Origin: JAWLBR01 sp041687495
GTDB lineage: Bacteria; Bacillota; Limnochordia; DTU087; JAAYGB01
Direction of reading: 5' to 3'
NCBI GenBank assembly: GCA_041687495.1
Contig: JAWLBR010000023.1
Span: 1-35,878, forward strand
Length of the DNA: 35,878 nt
Both the position numbers and the translations under genes were made by a program. This document shows positions 16,378-23,829 of this stretch, piece after piece. Numbering within the stretch: position 1 is the stretch's first letter; each line of letters opens with the position of its first letter. The notes under the pieces are model-generated. The model worked only from the letters and a program-made list of their open reading frames with translations, made no database searches and was not told where the DNA came from.

Positions 16378-16944
16378 GTGAGTGACCATGCCTACCAGGA
16401 TGAGGTCATAGACCGCGCATATGCAATTCTCGAAAGGGAGACTCCACTCTCCTTCGATTGCGGTAGATTATGCGGCAGCATTTGCTGCAGCCAGGACGCT
16501 CCTGGGGTGGGAATGATTCTTCTTCCTGGAGAGGAACGCCGCTATTTCTCGCGGTTGGATTGGGCTGAGCTGGTGTCAGTTGAGCAAGTGTATACCCCAG
16601 AAACCGTACGTCAGAGGTTTGGTAGCCAGAACATGTATCTTCTGCGTTGCCAAGGCAGCTGTCCCCGTGAAGAGCGGCCATTGGCTTGTCGGGTCTTTCC
16701 CTTAGCGCCAATCCTAACTGCCCAGGGAGTGATCCGATTGGTGCTGGACGACGACGGCATCGAAGTTTGCCCCCTTGTTCAGCACAGGCGTCTGCATTGC
16801 CTAACTAATTCTTTTGTTCGGCGGGTGCGGTTTGCCTTTCAAACTCTGGTTCAGGACGAGCAGATCAGGGAATGGACGGCTCGGGAATCCGAGCGACGGA
16901 TACAGATGGCCCAAGATCCCTGGTTGGCTATCGGCCGAATCTAG
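16378..16944 (+). CDS. YkgJ-like Cys-cluster protein
   Basis: Resembles the YkgJ/UPF0153 family of putative Zn/Fe-chelating proteins: an N-terminal cluster CGRLCGSICC (C28, C32, C36, C37), then CQGSCPREERPLACRVFPLAP, whose C-P-x-x-x-R-P-x-x-C-R-x-F/Y-P pattern is the family core, and a later Cys in IEVCPL. The family's role is not known; iron-sulfur or zinc binding is proposed from the Cys. 188 residues. Starts at GTG 16378 behind AAGGGG and a strong promoter; monocistronic, closed by the hairpin at 16957. ATG is absent near this site. Confidence 0.72.
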   Translation: MSDHAYQDEVIDRAYAILERETPLSFDCGRLCGSICCSQDAPGVGMILLPGEERRYFSRLDWAELVSVEQVYTPETVRQRFGSQNMYLLRCQGSCPREERPLACRVFPLAPILTAQGVIRLVLDDDGIEVCPLVQHRRLHCLTNSFVRRVRFAFQTLVQDEQIREWTARESERRIQMAQDPWLAIGRI

Positions 16945-16956
16945 ATTATTAAGAAC

Positions 16957-16988
16957 AGGCCTGCATCTCCATTAAGAGTTGCAGGCCT
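16957..16988. terminator. Hairpin between convergent genes
   Basis: AGGCCTGCA and TGCAGGCCT form a perfect 9-bp stem with a 14-base loop. It lies between the stop of the YkgJ-like gene and the stop of the PfkB kinase gene, as expected for a two-way terminator. No full T-run follows on either strand, so termination may be weak. Confidence 0.6.
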
Positions 16989-17040
16989 ATAGCATGTCTA
17001 TTTCTCAATGTCGACGCAGGTTAAAGCGTTCTTTCCTAAA

Positions 17041-18186
17041 CTAGAAGTCCTGTCCTGCGTTTTTTGCCCACAGATCGAGGAATCCCTTCAGATCCTCAAA
17101 ACCAGGGCTGTGCATGTTGCGAACATAGAAGCCGGAAGTACCTGTTCCCATGACCAGGGCGGAAGCGGGATCAAGACCGAGAGCTAAGCCAAGGCTGAAT
17201 CCTGCGTTAAAGTTGTCTCCAGCACCGGTGGTGAGCTTCGGGCTAGAAGTGTATGGCCCGTCGGTGGTGAAGTACTCTCCGCCGATGTAACAAGCGGCTG
17301 AGTGGGTTGGGTGAACCACTAGACCATACAGATCCATGGCTTTACCAATCGCCTCAGTGATCTCTTGTAGCGAAACGTTCTCCGGCTTATCGCTTAGGGT
17401 AAGGCCGAGAACCTCAGCGATTTCCGAAGCCTCTTTGCGATTCAGGCCCAGTACGGCTCGGGCATACTTGTTGAACTTCTGGATGGCTTCCATGGCCTTC
17501 TTGATGTCCTCGTTGCTTCTCTTCTCTGGATCAGCCAGGTCGAAGAAAATGATCGGGTTGTGCTCGAGATTGGTGGTTGGCAGCACATCAGTTAGCATAC
17601 GCTCCCAGATATCGGTCATGTACGGAATCATGGTCCAGTTCACGAACGCAATGAGATGCCGTGTTGCCAGGATCTCCTTAAAACGCTCCAAGCCGATGTG
17701 CTCCACAATGTTATCCCAAGTGATATCCGACATAGAGATGGTCTTACCCAGCATGATCTTACCGTCGGCAAACTCCAAAGCATCGGTGTGACCAGGTTGG
17801 CAAATGGAAATTGCTTCTGCAGACTTGCTGGCCATGTCTTTGAACACCGGATGGATGTCAGGATCGCCAAGGGCACCTACATATGTAACTTTCGCACCGT
17901 ACGACAGCAGAGCGTTAGCCATGATTGGACCGTTACCGCCCAGCTTCACCTGACGGGGAACCAGTTCAATGTTGGTAGACAGACCTGCAGCGCGATCAAG
18001 TCGCTGGGCAAACTCTTTGATTGTCCCTACCTTGGTGTACTCCTCTAGGTTTTGGCGCTTGTTGACTACGTCAATGATCTCATCGACAAAACCATCAAAA
18101 CCAAGCAGCATGTTTAACTGGTCAGGAGTATTTTCCACCTTATCTAGTGCTTGTCTTGCCGCTAGGATTTTTTCTTTCAGATCCAT
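17041..18186 (-). CDS. PfkB-family carbohydrate kinase
   Basis: Ribokinase/PfkB-type sugar or nucleoside kinase. The N-terminal LLGFDGFVDEI, the glycine pair VKLGGNGPIMANALLSYGAKVTYVG in two steps, and the C-terminal catalytic TTGAGDNFNAGF with the base Asp are visible. At about 381 residues it is longer than typical family members (about 310), with extra helices between about 190 and 260. Substrate cannot be assigned. ATG 18186 is used because AAGGAGG lies 11 bases before it; the in-frame GTG 18207 would overlap that site. Downstream of the TGS-uridine-kinase gene on the same strand, 115 bases apart, with a palindrome at 18222. Confidence 0.88.
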   Translation of the reverse strand: MDLKEKILAARQALDKVENTPDQLNMLLGFDGFVDEIIDVVNKRQNLEEYTKVGTIKEFAQRLDRAAGLSTNIELVPRQVKLGGNGPIMANALLSYGAKVTYVGALGDPDIHPVFKDMASKSAEAISICQPGHTDALEFADGKIMLGKTISMSDITWDNIVEHIGLERFKEILATRHLIAFVNWTMIPYMTDIWERMLTDVLPTTNLEHNPIIFFDLADPEKRSNEDIKKAMEAIQKFNKYARAVLGLNRKEASEIAEVLGLTLSDKPENVSLQEITEAIGKAMDLYGLVVHPTHSAACYIGGEYFTTDGPYTSSPKLTTGAGDNFNAGFSLGLALGLDPASALVMGTGTSGFYVRNMHSPGFEDLKGFLDLWAKNAGQDF

Positions 18187-18221
18187 ATTGCTTGTTGCCT
18201 CCTTCACTCTAACCTATCTCT

Positions 18222-18247
18222 TTGGATCAAAAAGGGATCCGATCCAA
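18222..18247. repeat. Inverted repeat before the PfkB kinase gene
   Basis: TTGGATC and GATCCAA are 7-bp inverted arms separated by 12 bases that contain a second palindromic copy of GGATCC. It sits 35 bases upstream of the kinase start. It could be a regulator binding site or an RNA hairpin; nothing else nearby decides this. Confidence 0.4.
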
Positions 18248-18301
18248 CGTTAATTAATTCATCGTATTGGTGCATTTACCTGCCAGCACTGCTCCAAAAA
18301 C

Positions 18302-19969
18302 TCAGGAAAAGGCGGAGTGCCCCACGAACTCTTGGATGATAGAGGTTGCCGGGACCTCTTTGGCGCTAAGTGGCAGAAAGTAACCAAGAAACTTAAGTAA
18401 ACGCCTTGCTTCGGCAAATTGCTGGCTGGACTGGTCAATCTCCTGCAGCAGAGGGTCCACGATGGGCTTAAGTACCGCTAGCTCGTAAGGCAGAGCCGAG
18501 TTAAACATGACGTCCGCATTCTCCTGGAACGGGAAGATGTTGCGCTCTTCACCTCTGCGGACCCTTTCCCACATCTGCAGTGTGGACTCAGCCCGGTGAT
18601 TACGAAACTGGTGATCTCGACAAATGCGCCGAATTTTGCGAACATCAGTGGTTGGGATTCGGTTATGCGCATCAAGATTCAGCTGCGTTAGGCAGCTGAC
18701 ATAGATTTTGAATTTGTTGGCTGCAGGGATACTCTCTGTGAGCCTGTCGTTCAGCCCGTGAATCCCCTCCAGGATTATGGGTTGTTCCTGGCTGACCTGA
18801 AGTACTCGCCCCTCATATTTTCGTCTTCCCTCCCGGAAGTCAAAAGTGGGCAGGTTGACTGGTTTACCTTGGATGAGCTTAGCCAAGTCTTCGTTGAACA
18901 GCTCAAGGTCGATGGCTTCAATGGACTCGAAGTCATAGTTGCCGTTCTCGTCCTTGGGAGTTAACTCCCGATCGAGAAAATAGTCGTCCAAGGAGATGGA
19001 GACCGGGCGCAATCCATCCACCCGTAAATGCAATGCCAGCCGCTGGGCGAATGTGGTCTTGCCAGATGATGAAGGACCAGCAATGAGAATAACCCGAGCT
19101 ACTCCATGGGTATCGGCAATCTGGTCGGCGATGCGGATGGTCTTCTTCTCATGGAGGGCTTCCGATAGACGAATGAGATCACCGGCTCGCTCAGCCTCAA
19201 TCTCTTCATTGAGAGCTCCAACGTACCCCACCCGTTCAATTTCGCCCCAGCGCTCTGCCTCTTTGTATATGGCTGCCAGTTTGGGCTGCTCACAATAAGG
19301 TGGAATCAGAGTTGGTGCATGCTTGGCGGGAATTTGCAGGATAAAGCCCGGTAGGTAAAAGCGCAACCGGAACTTCTGGACATATCCTGTGCTGGGTACC
19401 ATGTAGCCGTAGAAGTAGTCCTTAATATCCAGGAAGGTGTACATGGTGGCGGTGGCGGACTGGCGGTAGCGCAGCAGCTTTACCTTGTCCTCCTGACCAT
19501 TCCCGCCAAAGTACTCCATCGCCTCTTCTTTGCTAATTTCGTACTTGGTAAAGGGGAGGTCTTCGTCTACCAGCTCATGCATCCTCGCTTCAATGGCCTT
19601 AATTTCGGCATCTCCCACCGGTGTACTTCGATGAATTTCTCCATACAGACCGTTGCTGAGTGAATGCTCAATGGAGACCTTCCCGTCAGTTAGCACATCC
19701 TGGGCAGCTTTAACCAAGATCATGACAACACTGCGCTGGTAGATGCGCTGGCCGTCGTCGCTGCGCAGATCGACAAACTCAACCTGGCAGTCATCGGCTA
19801 CAGCATAGTTTAGATCCCGCAGCTTGTTGTCGCATTTCGCCGCCACAATTGGCCCCGAATCAGCGCTTTCAAACTGCCTTGCCAGATCTTTTAGTAGAGT
19901 ACCTGCCGGGATGTCCAGCATCTTTTCGGTGGGCTTGATGCGCACCTTGACACTAGGATGTTGAGGCAT
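18302..19969 (-). CDS. TGS-domain uridine-kinase-like nucleoside kinase
   Basis: A fusion known in Firmicutes. Residues about 1-65 form a TGS domain as in threonyl-tRNA synthetase (KVRIKPTEKMLDIPAGTLL). About 75-240 resemble the second ThrRS-like editing/additional domain (IEHSLSNGLYGEIHRSTPVG). About 290-500 are a P-loop uridine kinase/phosphoribulokinase-type domain with Walker A GPSSSGKT (298-305), SLDDYFLDRE, NYDFESIEAIDLELF and IILEGIHGLND. The kinase substrate is not proved; a nucleoside or another small alcohol is possible. 555 residues is normal for this fusion. GGTGA lies 6 bases before ATG 19969. It may share a transcript with the PfkB kinase downstream. Confidence 0.9.
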   Translation of the reverse strand: MPQHPSVKVRIKPTEKMLDIPAGTLLKDLARQFESADSGPIVAAKCDNKLRDLNYAVADDCQVEFVDLRSDDGQRIYQRSVVMILVKAAQDVLTDGKVSIEHSLSNGLYGEIHRSTPVGDAEIKAIEARMHELVDEDLPFTKYEISKEEAMEYFGGNGQEDKVKLLRYRQSATATMYTFLDIKDYFYGYMVPSTGYVQKFRLRFYLPGFILQIPAKHAPTLIPPYCEQPKLAAIYKEAERWGEIERVGYVGALNEEIEAERAGDLIRLSEALHEKKTIRIADQIADTHGVARVILIAGPSSSGKTTFAQRLALHLRVDGLRPVSISLDDYFLDRELTPKDENGNYDFESIEAIDLELFNEDLAKLIQGKPVNLPTFDFREGRRKYEGRVLQVSQEQPIILEGIHGLNDRLTESIPAANKFKIYVSCLTQLNLDAHNRIPTTDVRKIRRICRDHQFRNHRAESTLQMWERVRRGEERNIFPFQENADVMFNSALPYELAVLKPIVDPLLQEIDQSSQQFAEARRLLKFLGYFLPLSAKEVPATSIIQEFVGHSAFS

Positions 19970-20001
19970 GATGGGTCACCACTTTCCTAAGTAAGCTTTG
20001 C

Positions 20002-20036
20002 GCAAAACATAGTAGTTCCCAAGGGTTATGTTTTGC
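20002..20036 (-). other. Perfect 10-bp inverted repeat upstream of the uridine-kinase-like gene
   Basis: GCAAAACATA and TATGTTTTGC are perfect 10-base arms around 15 bases that themselves hold CCCAAGGG. It lies between the beta-propeller stop and the kinase gene start. It lacks a T-run, so it may be a weak terminator, an mRNA-processing hairpin or an operator. Confidence 0.5.
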
Positions 20037-20092
20037 CTTATTGAGAAGAATATCCTGTCTGCTCCGGGAAAACGGTCTCTGGTACCACTTAC

Positions 20093-21181
20093 TCAGTAAA
20101 CAGCGATGGCCATTGAAGGCATTGACAGCGGCAGTAAATCCTTTGCTTTGGTCTGGGTCTGCCGATACGACCAGATTACTACCCCGTGGGAGTCAACTTC
20201 GAAAATGTCATCCAAAAGAGAATCGGTAATCAAGAAGTTTCCCGTCGGTAGCTCCATCGCGTGAACCGGGCGCTTAAGGGAGACTTCGGCGCCATCGATA
20301 GTGACAGTGCTCAGCCTCCAGACGGTGCTTCCCGATCCATCGACTTGAAGTACCTTGCCCTGTCCTGGATCGCAGATGAGGTATCGTCCGTTACTAAGAT
20401 ACCGCACACACGTCGGTTCAACCAACGTCAGTTCAGAGGTGACAAGGCCTTCTTGACCGTGTTGCCGGACCACGTTCTTGTGGATGTCAACTTCTAGCAC
20501 TCTGCCATTGAGCGAGTCAGCGATCAGGACATTTCCGTTTGCTAGGGGTTCGGCCCAAGTTGGTCCGAACAACCGTTCGTGCTTGCCTGCTTCTCCCCTG
20601 CTCCCAAAACTCCAGGCTGCTGCCAATTCTTGTGGTCTGTGCCCGAGGCTTTGGTTGGAGCTGGCAGAGGAGCTGGACTCATAGGCAGCTAGCTCTACTA
20701 CCCAGTGCTGGCTGCTGTCGGTATAGATGAAGTGCCCGTCGCCCAACTTAAAGGCTGAGCGGATCTCCGGCAGCAGGTCTGACTGGGAGGAGTCCAGGAG
20801 GTGAATCGTCGTCACCAGCTTCTGCTCCGCCAAAGTGTATTCGGCGATCACTCCTTGGGAGCTATCGCTAATAACCAGCGATTGGCTTTGCCACAGTTGG
20901 GCAAATCCGGGGTGACCCAGTAGGCCTTCACCGATCTCTCCCAGTTTACCCCTCTGTCCTATGGACCAAACCAGTCTACCGTCGGGTGTACAGGCAAATA
21001 CCCAATGGTTTCCGGTATCAGCAATAACGAAAAAGGCCGGAGTAGGTCTGTGCTGAGGCGTCGAAAGCCGCTCTACTTCCTCTGCTGACACTGCCTGGGT
21101 GTTAACTAGGCATAGCCATAGCAAGACGCCCAGGCTAATACCCTTGAGAGCTTTTTTCTCAAAACAGATACCAATAGCCAT
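20093..21181 (-). CDS. Secreted beta-propeller (NHL-like) protein
   Basis: A 362-residue exported protein. The N-terminus has a signal peptide: KKALKG, a hydrophobic core ISLGVLLWLCLV, and a likely cleavage after AVSA. The rest shows repeated blades of the type ADTGNHWVFACTPDGRLVWS, NVLIADSLNGRVLEVD, RYLICDPGQGKVLQVD and NFLITDSLLDDIFEVD, a pattern seen in NHL and arylsulfotransferase-like propellers. Binding partner unknown; no catalytic residues can be assigned. GGTGGGGG precedes ATG 21181. Its leader contains a GC-rich hairpin (CCGCGG repeats at about 21207-21224). It follows the yjjP/yjjB pair by 155 bases. Confidence 0.78.
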   Translation of the reverse strand: MAIGICFEKKALKGISLGVLLWLCLVNTQAVSAEEVERLSTPQHRPTPAFFVIADTGNHWVFACTPDGRLVWSIGQRGKLGEIGEGLLGHPGFAQLWQSQSLVISDSSQGVIAEYTLAEQKLVTTIHLLDSSQSDLLPEIRSAFKLGDGHFIYTDSSQHWVVELAAYESSSSASSNQSLGHRPQELAAAWSFGSRGEAGKHERLFGPTWAEPLANGNVLIADSLNGRVLEVDIHKNVVRQHGQEGLVTSELTLVEPTCVRYLSNGRYLICDPGQGKVLQVDGSGSTVWRLSTVTIDGAEVSLKRPVHAMELPTGNFLITDSLLDDIFEVDSHGVVIWSYRQTQTKAKDLLPLSMPSMAIAVY

Positions 21182-21336
21182 GAAGAGTCCCCCACCCTTT
21201 ACTGGCCGCGGCGGTTCCCGCGGCGCAGGGCTTCTCTTACATGGCTATTCCAATGCTAAATACTGTATGTCATTGAGAAAAAGAGATTTTGATTTAATGG
21301 ACAAGTTTTGTCCTACTGCCAGAATCACAGCGACTG

Positions 21337-21783
21337 TCAGCGTAGGGGTAGACGTCGAGGACGAATCCGGAATAACGAACCGGACAGTATTAGTCCAGCG
21401 GCGACTGCTCCCGCCAGAAACAAGGTTGAGGTGGCGCTCTTGATACCTTCATCCCAGTGGGATGAGAGAAACTGCAGCATGGTCAGATAAGCGTCCGCCC
21501 CTGGTACCAGGGGTATCACACCGGGAACTAGGAATGCGGTCACCGGTGCATGCAAGCGACGGGCAAAGATCTCGCCTGCTGCTCCGACTGCTATCCCCCC
21601 GAGAAACGTAGCGATCACCCGACTATCGGGAAAGTGAACTAGTCCGACCAAGTAACCGCCCCACCCTGCTGCACCGGCGGCCGCAGCCGCAGCCAGGTGT
21701 CTTGGGGGCACTTGGGAGATAATGCCAAACGCAAGGCTGACAGCAAAGCTGGCAACGATCTGTCCAAGAGCTGAGTGCTCCAT
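21337..21783 (-). CDS. Threonine/serine exporter family, YjjB-like small subunit
   Basis: Small membrane protein (148 residues) with about four to five helices and the ThrE_2/YjjB pattern, including GIISQVPPRHLAAAAAAGA, the FLGGIAVGAAGEIFARR segment and the VPGVIPLVPGADAYLTM motif. In E. coli, YjjP and YjjB together export succinate; related ThrE proteins export threonine and serine. Its ATG overlaps the stop of the yjjP-like gene by one base (TAATG), so the halves are made together. The ORF track of the pair matches a split ThrE. Confidence 0.9.
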   Translation of the reverse strand: MEHSALGQIVASFAVSLAFGIISQVPPRHLAAAAAAGAAGWGGYLVGLVHFPDSRVIATFLGGIAVGAAGEIFARRLHAPVTAFLVPGVIPLVPGADAYLTMLQFLSSHWDEGIKSATSTLFLAGAVAAGLILSGSLFRIRPRRLPLR

Positions 21784-22571
21784 TATAGAACACCTCCCAG
21801 TCCCAAGACTGTAGCAACACCCACCGCGATAGCCAGAGCTACCATCAGGGCTTCTGCAGCCTTACTGACTCCCGAGACCAGTTCACCAGACATGATGTCT
21901 CTAACTGCACCTGTGATCGCAGCTCCGGGAACCAGCACCATCAGCCCTCCCAGAATAACTACATCGCGGTTGGCTGACACGGGTAACGCCAATGCGAGCA
22001 ATCCCCACCCGGCAGCTAGACTGCCCCCTGCCCAGGAGCGCAGGAATAGGTTGAGTCCTTTGCGCCGCAGTAGGTAAGTCAGCGCGGCAAGGGAATAGCC
22101 AGCCAACCAAGCAAACAGAATGTCGGGCACGTTGCCGCGGAATAGATAAGCAAACCCACCACTAACCACAGCTGCAGATAGAGCGGCTAACTGCGGTGAA
22201 TACGGCCGTCTTTCAGCCTTCATGGCCTGCAGGCAACTCCACGCCTGCATCTGTGTCATTTCCCCCTGGGCTAGCTGGCGAGAAAGGGCGTTGATCTCGA
22301 CGATGACCGAAATATTGTACTCGATGTATCTGATTCTGCGTATGGCGCTGAAGGTACGTCCATCTGCACTCTCCATAGACGCGAACATGCCTGTGGGCGT
22401 GACATAGGCATCAATCCGGGCTGCGTCCATCGAGCGACCAATGCGCTCAACAGTGTCTTCAACCCGGGATGTCTCGGCTCCAGCTCGCAGCATTTCGACT
22501 CCCGCTTCCACCGCAACCTGCCATCCTATGGGGAGTTGGCTAGACTCCATCTTCGCTATTGACTGATTCAT
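21783..22571 (-). CDS. Threonine/serine exporter family, YjjP-like large subunit
   Basis: 262 residues: an N-terminal cytoplasmic part with the ThrE/YjjP signature (AGAETSRVEDTVERI, then TPTGMFASM) followed by about five membrane helices from residue 125, ending with LMVLVPGAAITGAVRDIMSGELVSG. It forms the exporter with the YjjB-like partner directly downstream. The substrate could be an amino acid or a dicarboxylate. It has a good promoter at 22609-22638 and is divergent from the hydroxyacid dehydrogenase gene. Confidence 0.9.
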   Translation of the reverse strand: MNQSIAKMESSQLPIGWQVAVEAGVEMLRAGAETSRVEDTVERIGRSMDAARIDAYVTPTGMFASMESADGRTFSAIRRIRYIEYNISVIVEINALSRQLAQGEMTQMQAWSCLQAMKAERRPYSPQLAALSAAVVSGGFAYLFRGNVPDILFAWLAGYSLAALTYLLRRKGLNLFLRSWAGGSLAAGWGLLALALPVSANRDVVILGGLMVLVPGAAITGAVRDIMSGELVSGVSKAAEALMVALAIAVGVATVLGLGGVL

Positions 22572-22608
22572 GTCGATCCCTGCCTTGTATCCGGTTAGGC
22601 CTCATATC

Positions 22609-22638
22609 ATTATGCCCCTCGAACCGTGGTCGGGTCAA
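22609..22638 (-). promoter_or_regulatory. Sigma-A promoter for the yjjP/yjjB pair
   Basis: On the minus strand TTGACC, 18 bases, CATAAT. A transcript would start near 22602, about 30 bases before ATG 22571. On the other strand a weaker TTGTAT-17-CATTAT (22585-22613) overlaps it and could serve the dehydrogenase gene. Confidence 0.7.
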
Positions 22639-22686
22639 GGGGCGACGGGTAGACTAGAAAACAGGAGGTTTGGGTGTAGGTGCCGA

Positions 22687-22758
22687 ATGGATAAAAACGC
22701 CTGTGAAGACATGGGTCAACACGGAGAGTGTTTACTTAACCATGCCGTGAGAGTCTAG
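22687..22758 (+). CDS. Possible 23-residue leader peptide before the dehydrogenase gene
   Basis: An ATG opens a short frame, MDKNACEDMGQHGECLLN and five more residues, ending in TAG 31 bases before the dehydrogenase GTG. AGGTG lies 4 bases before the ATG, and AGGAGG further up at about 22663. The peptide has two Cys and two His. I do not recognise it. The frame is open further upstream without a better start, so chance is quite possible. Confidence 0.25.
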   Translation: MDKNACEDMGQHGECLLNHAVRV

Positions 22759-22789
22759 GTCGTGAATAAGCTGGAAGAGGTGTAAAATT

Positions 22790-23746
22790 GTGAGCAACCA
22801 GTTTGACGTGATTATGCTATTTGACCTGGCCGATGAGTTTATCAGCGAGATCGAGGCTGTTGATAGTCGAGTTAAGGTTCATCGTGTGAAACAAGACCAA
22901 GTTCCAACTGGCTTAGTTGAAAGTGCTGGCGCCATTTTTGGCTGGCCGCCTGTCGATTGGCTGGCAAAGGCAGAGAACCTCAAGATACTTCACTTGCCCA
23001 GCGCCGGGGCCGATCGTTACACTGATGCCAAGCTCTTTGCTAGTTCAGACGTCGCTGTAACTAATTCCTCAGGAGTATTTGGGATACCTATTGCCGAGCA
23101 CGCAATGGGCATGTGCCTAGATCACGCCCGAGGCTTGTCCGGCTTTGCTAAAAATCAGGAGAAGCACCTTTGGCAGAAGCGAGAATTGGGCGAGCTGTAC
23201 GGAAAAACCATGGGTATCGTTGGCCTGGGCGACATCGGCATTGAGACTGCTAAGCGGGCCAAGGCATTTGGGATGAGAGTCATTGCCAGTAAGAGAACCG
23301 AATCGCCTCTGCCTGAAGTGGTGGATGAGCTTTACTTTGGCTATGATGGAATCAAGACTGTAATGCAGCAGAGCGACTACATTGTTATTGCACTACCGGG
23401 TACTCAGCATACCCAAGGGATTATCTCTCGCGAACTGCTGTCTTTGTGCAAGCCGGAAGCATACATAGTCAACGTGGGCCGGGGATCACTCATGGATGAA
23501 CAGGCACTCGTGGAGTTGCTAAGGGACGGGAAACTCGCAGGTGCCGGCCTTGACGTCTTCGCCTCTGAGCCCCTATCGGAAGACAGCCCATTCTGGGACC
23601 TGGACAATGTCCTGATTACTCCCCACAACGCTGGCAACACCCCGGAACACGGTCGGCGCACTACCGCAATTTTCACGGAGAACCTCCGTCGGTTATTTGC
23701 CGGAGAGCAGCTGCGCAATGTTGTCGACCTCCATCTTGGCTATTGA
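22790..23746 (+). CDS. D-isomer-specific 2-hydroxyacid dehydrogenase
   Basis: NAD(P)-dependent reduction of a 2-keto acid to a D-2-hydroxy acid. Rossmann motif MGIVGLGDIGIETAKRA, catalytic Arg in NVGRGSLMDE, Glu in FASEPLSEDSPFW and His in ITPHNAGNTPE. About 318 residues; the sequence looks most like the general 2-hydroxyacid dehydrogenase subgroup that includes GhrA-like enzymes, not classic SerA since there is no ACT domain. Exact substrate unknown. GAGGTG precedes GTG 22790. Monocistronic, ended by the strong hairpin at 23771. Confidence 0.9.
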   Translation: MSNQFDVIMLFDLADEFISEIEAVDSRVKVHRVKQDQVPTGLVESAGAIFGWPPVDWLAKAENLKILHLPSAGADRYTDAKLFASSDVAVTNSSGVFGIPIAEHAMGMCLDHARGLSGFAKNQEKHLWQKRELGELYGKTMGIVGLGDIGIETAKRAKAFGMRVIASKRTESPLPEVVDELYFGYDGIKTVMQQSDYIVIALPGTQHTQGIISRELLSLCKPEAYIVNVGRGSLMDEQALVELLRDGKLAGAGLDVFASEPLSEDSPFWDLDNVLITPHNAGNTPEHGRRTTAIFTENLRRLFAGEQLRNVVDLHLGY

Positions 23747-23770
23747 GACCGATTTAGTTATAGTCACAGG

Positions 23771-23812
23771 AAAGCGGCCTCCACCCTGCAGTTGGGGGTG
23801 GAAGGCCGCTTT
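23771..23812. terminator. Two-way terminator hairpin
   Basis: AAAGCGGCCTCCACCC and GGGTGGAAGGCCGCTTT form a long GC-rich stem with one small asymmetry. Ends AAAG/CTTT give short T-runs in both directions. It lies between the convergent dehydrogenase and dnaE genes. Confidence 0.85.
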
Positions 23813-23829
23813 GGCTTAACTGTATACTG

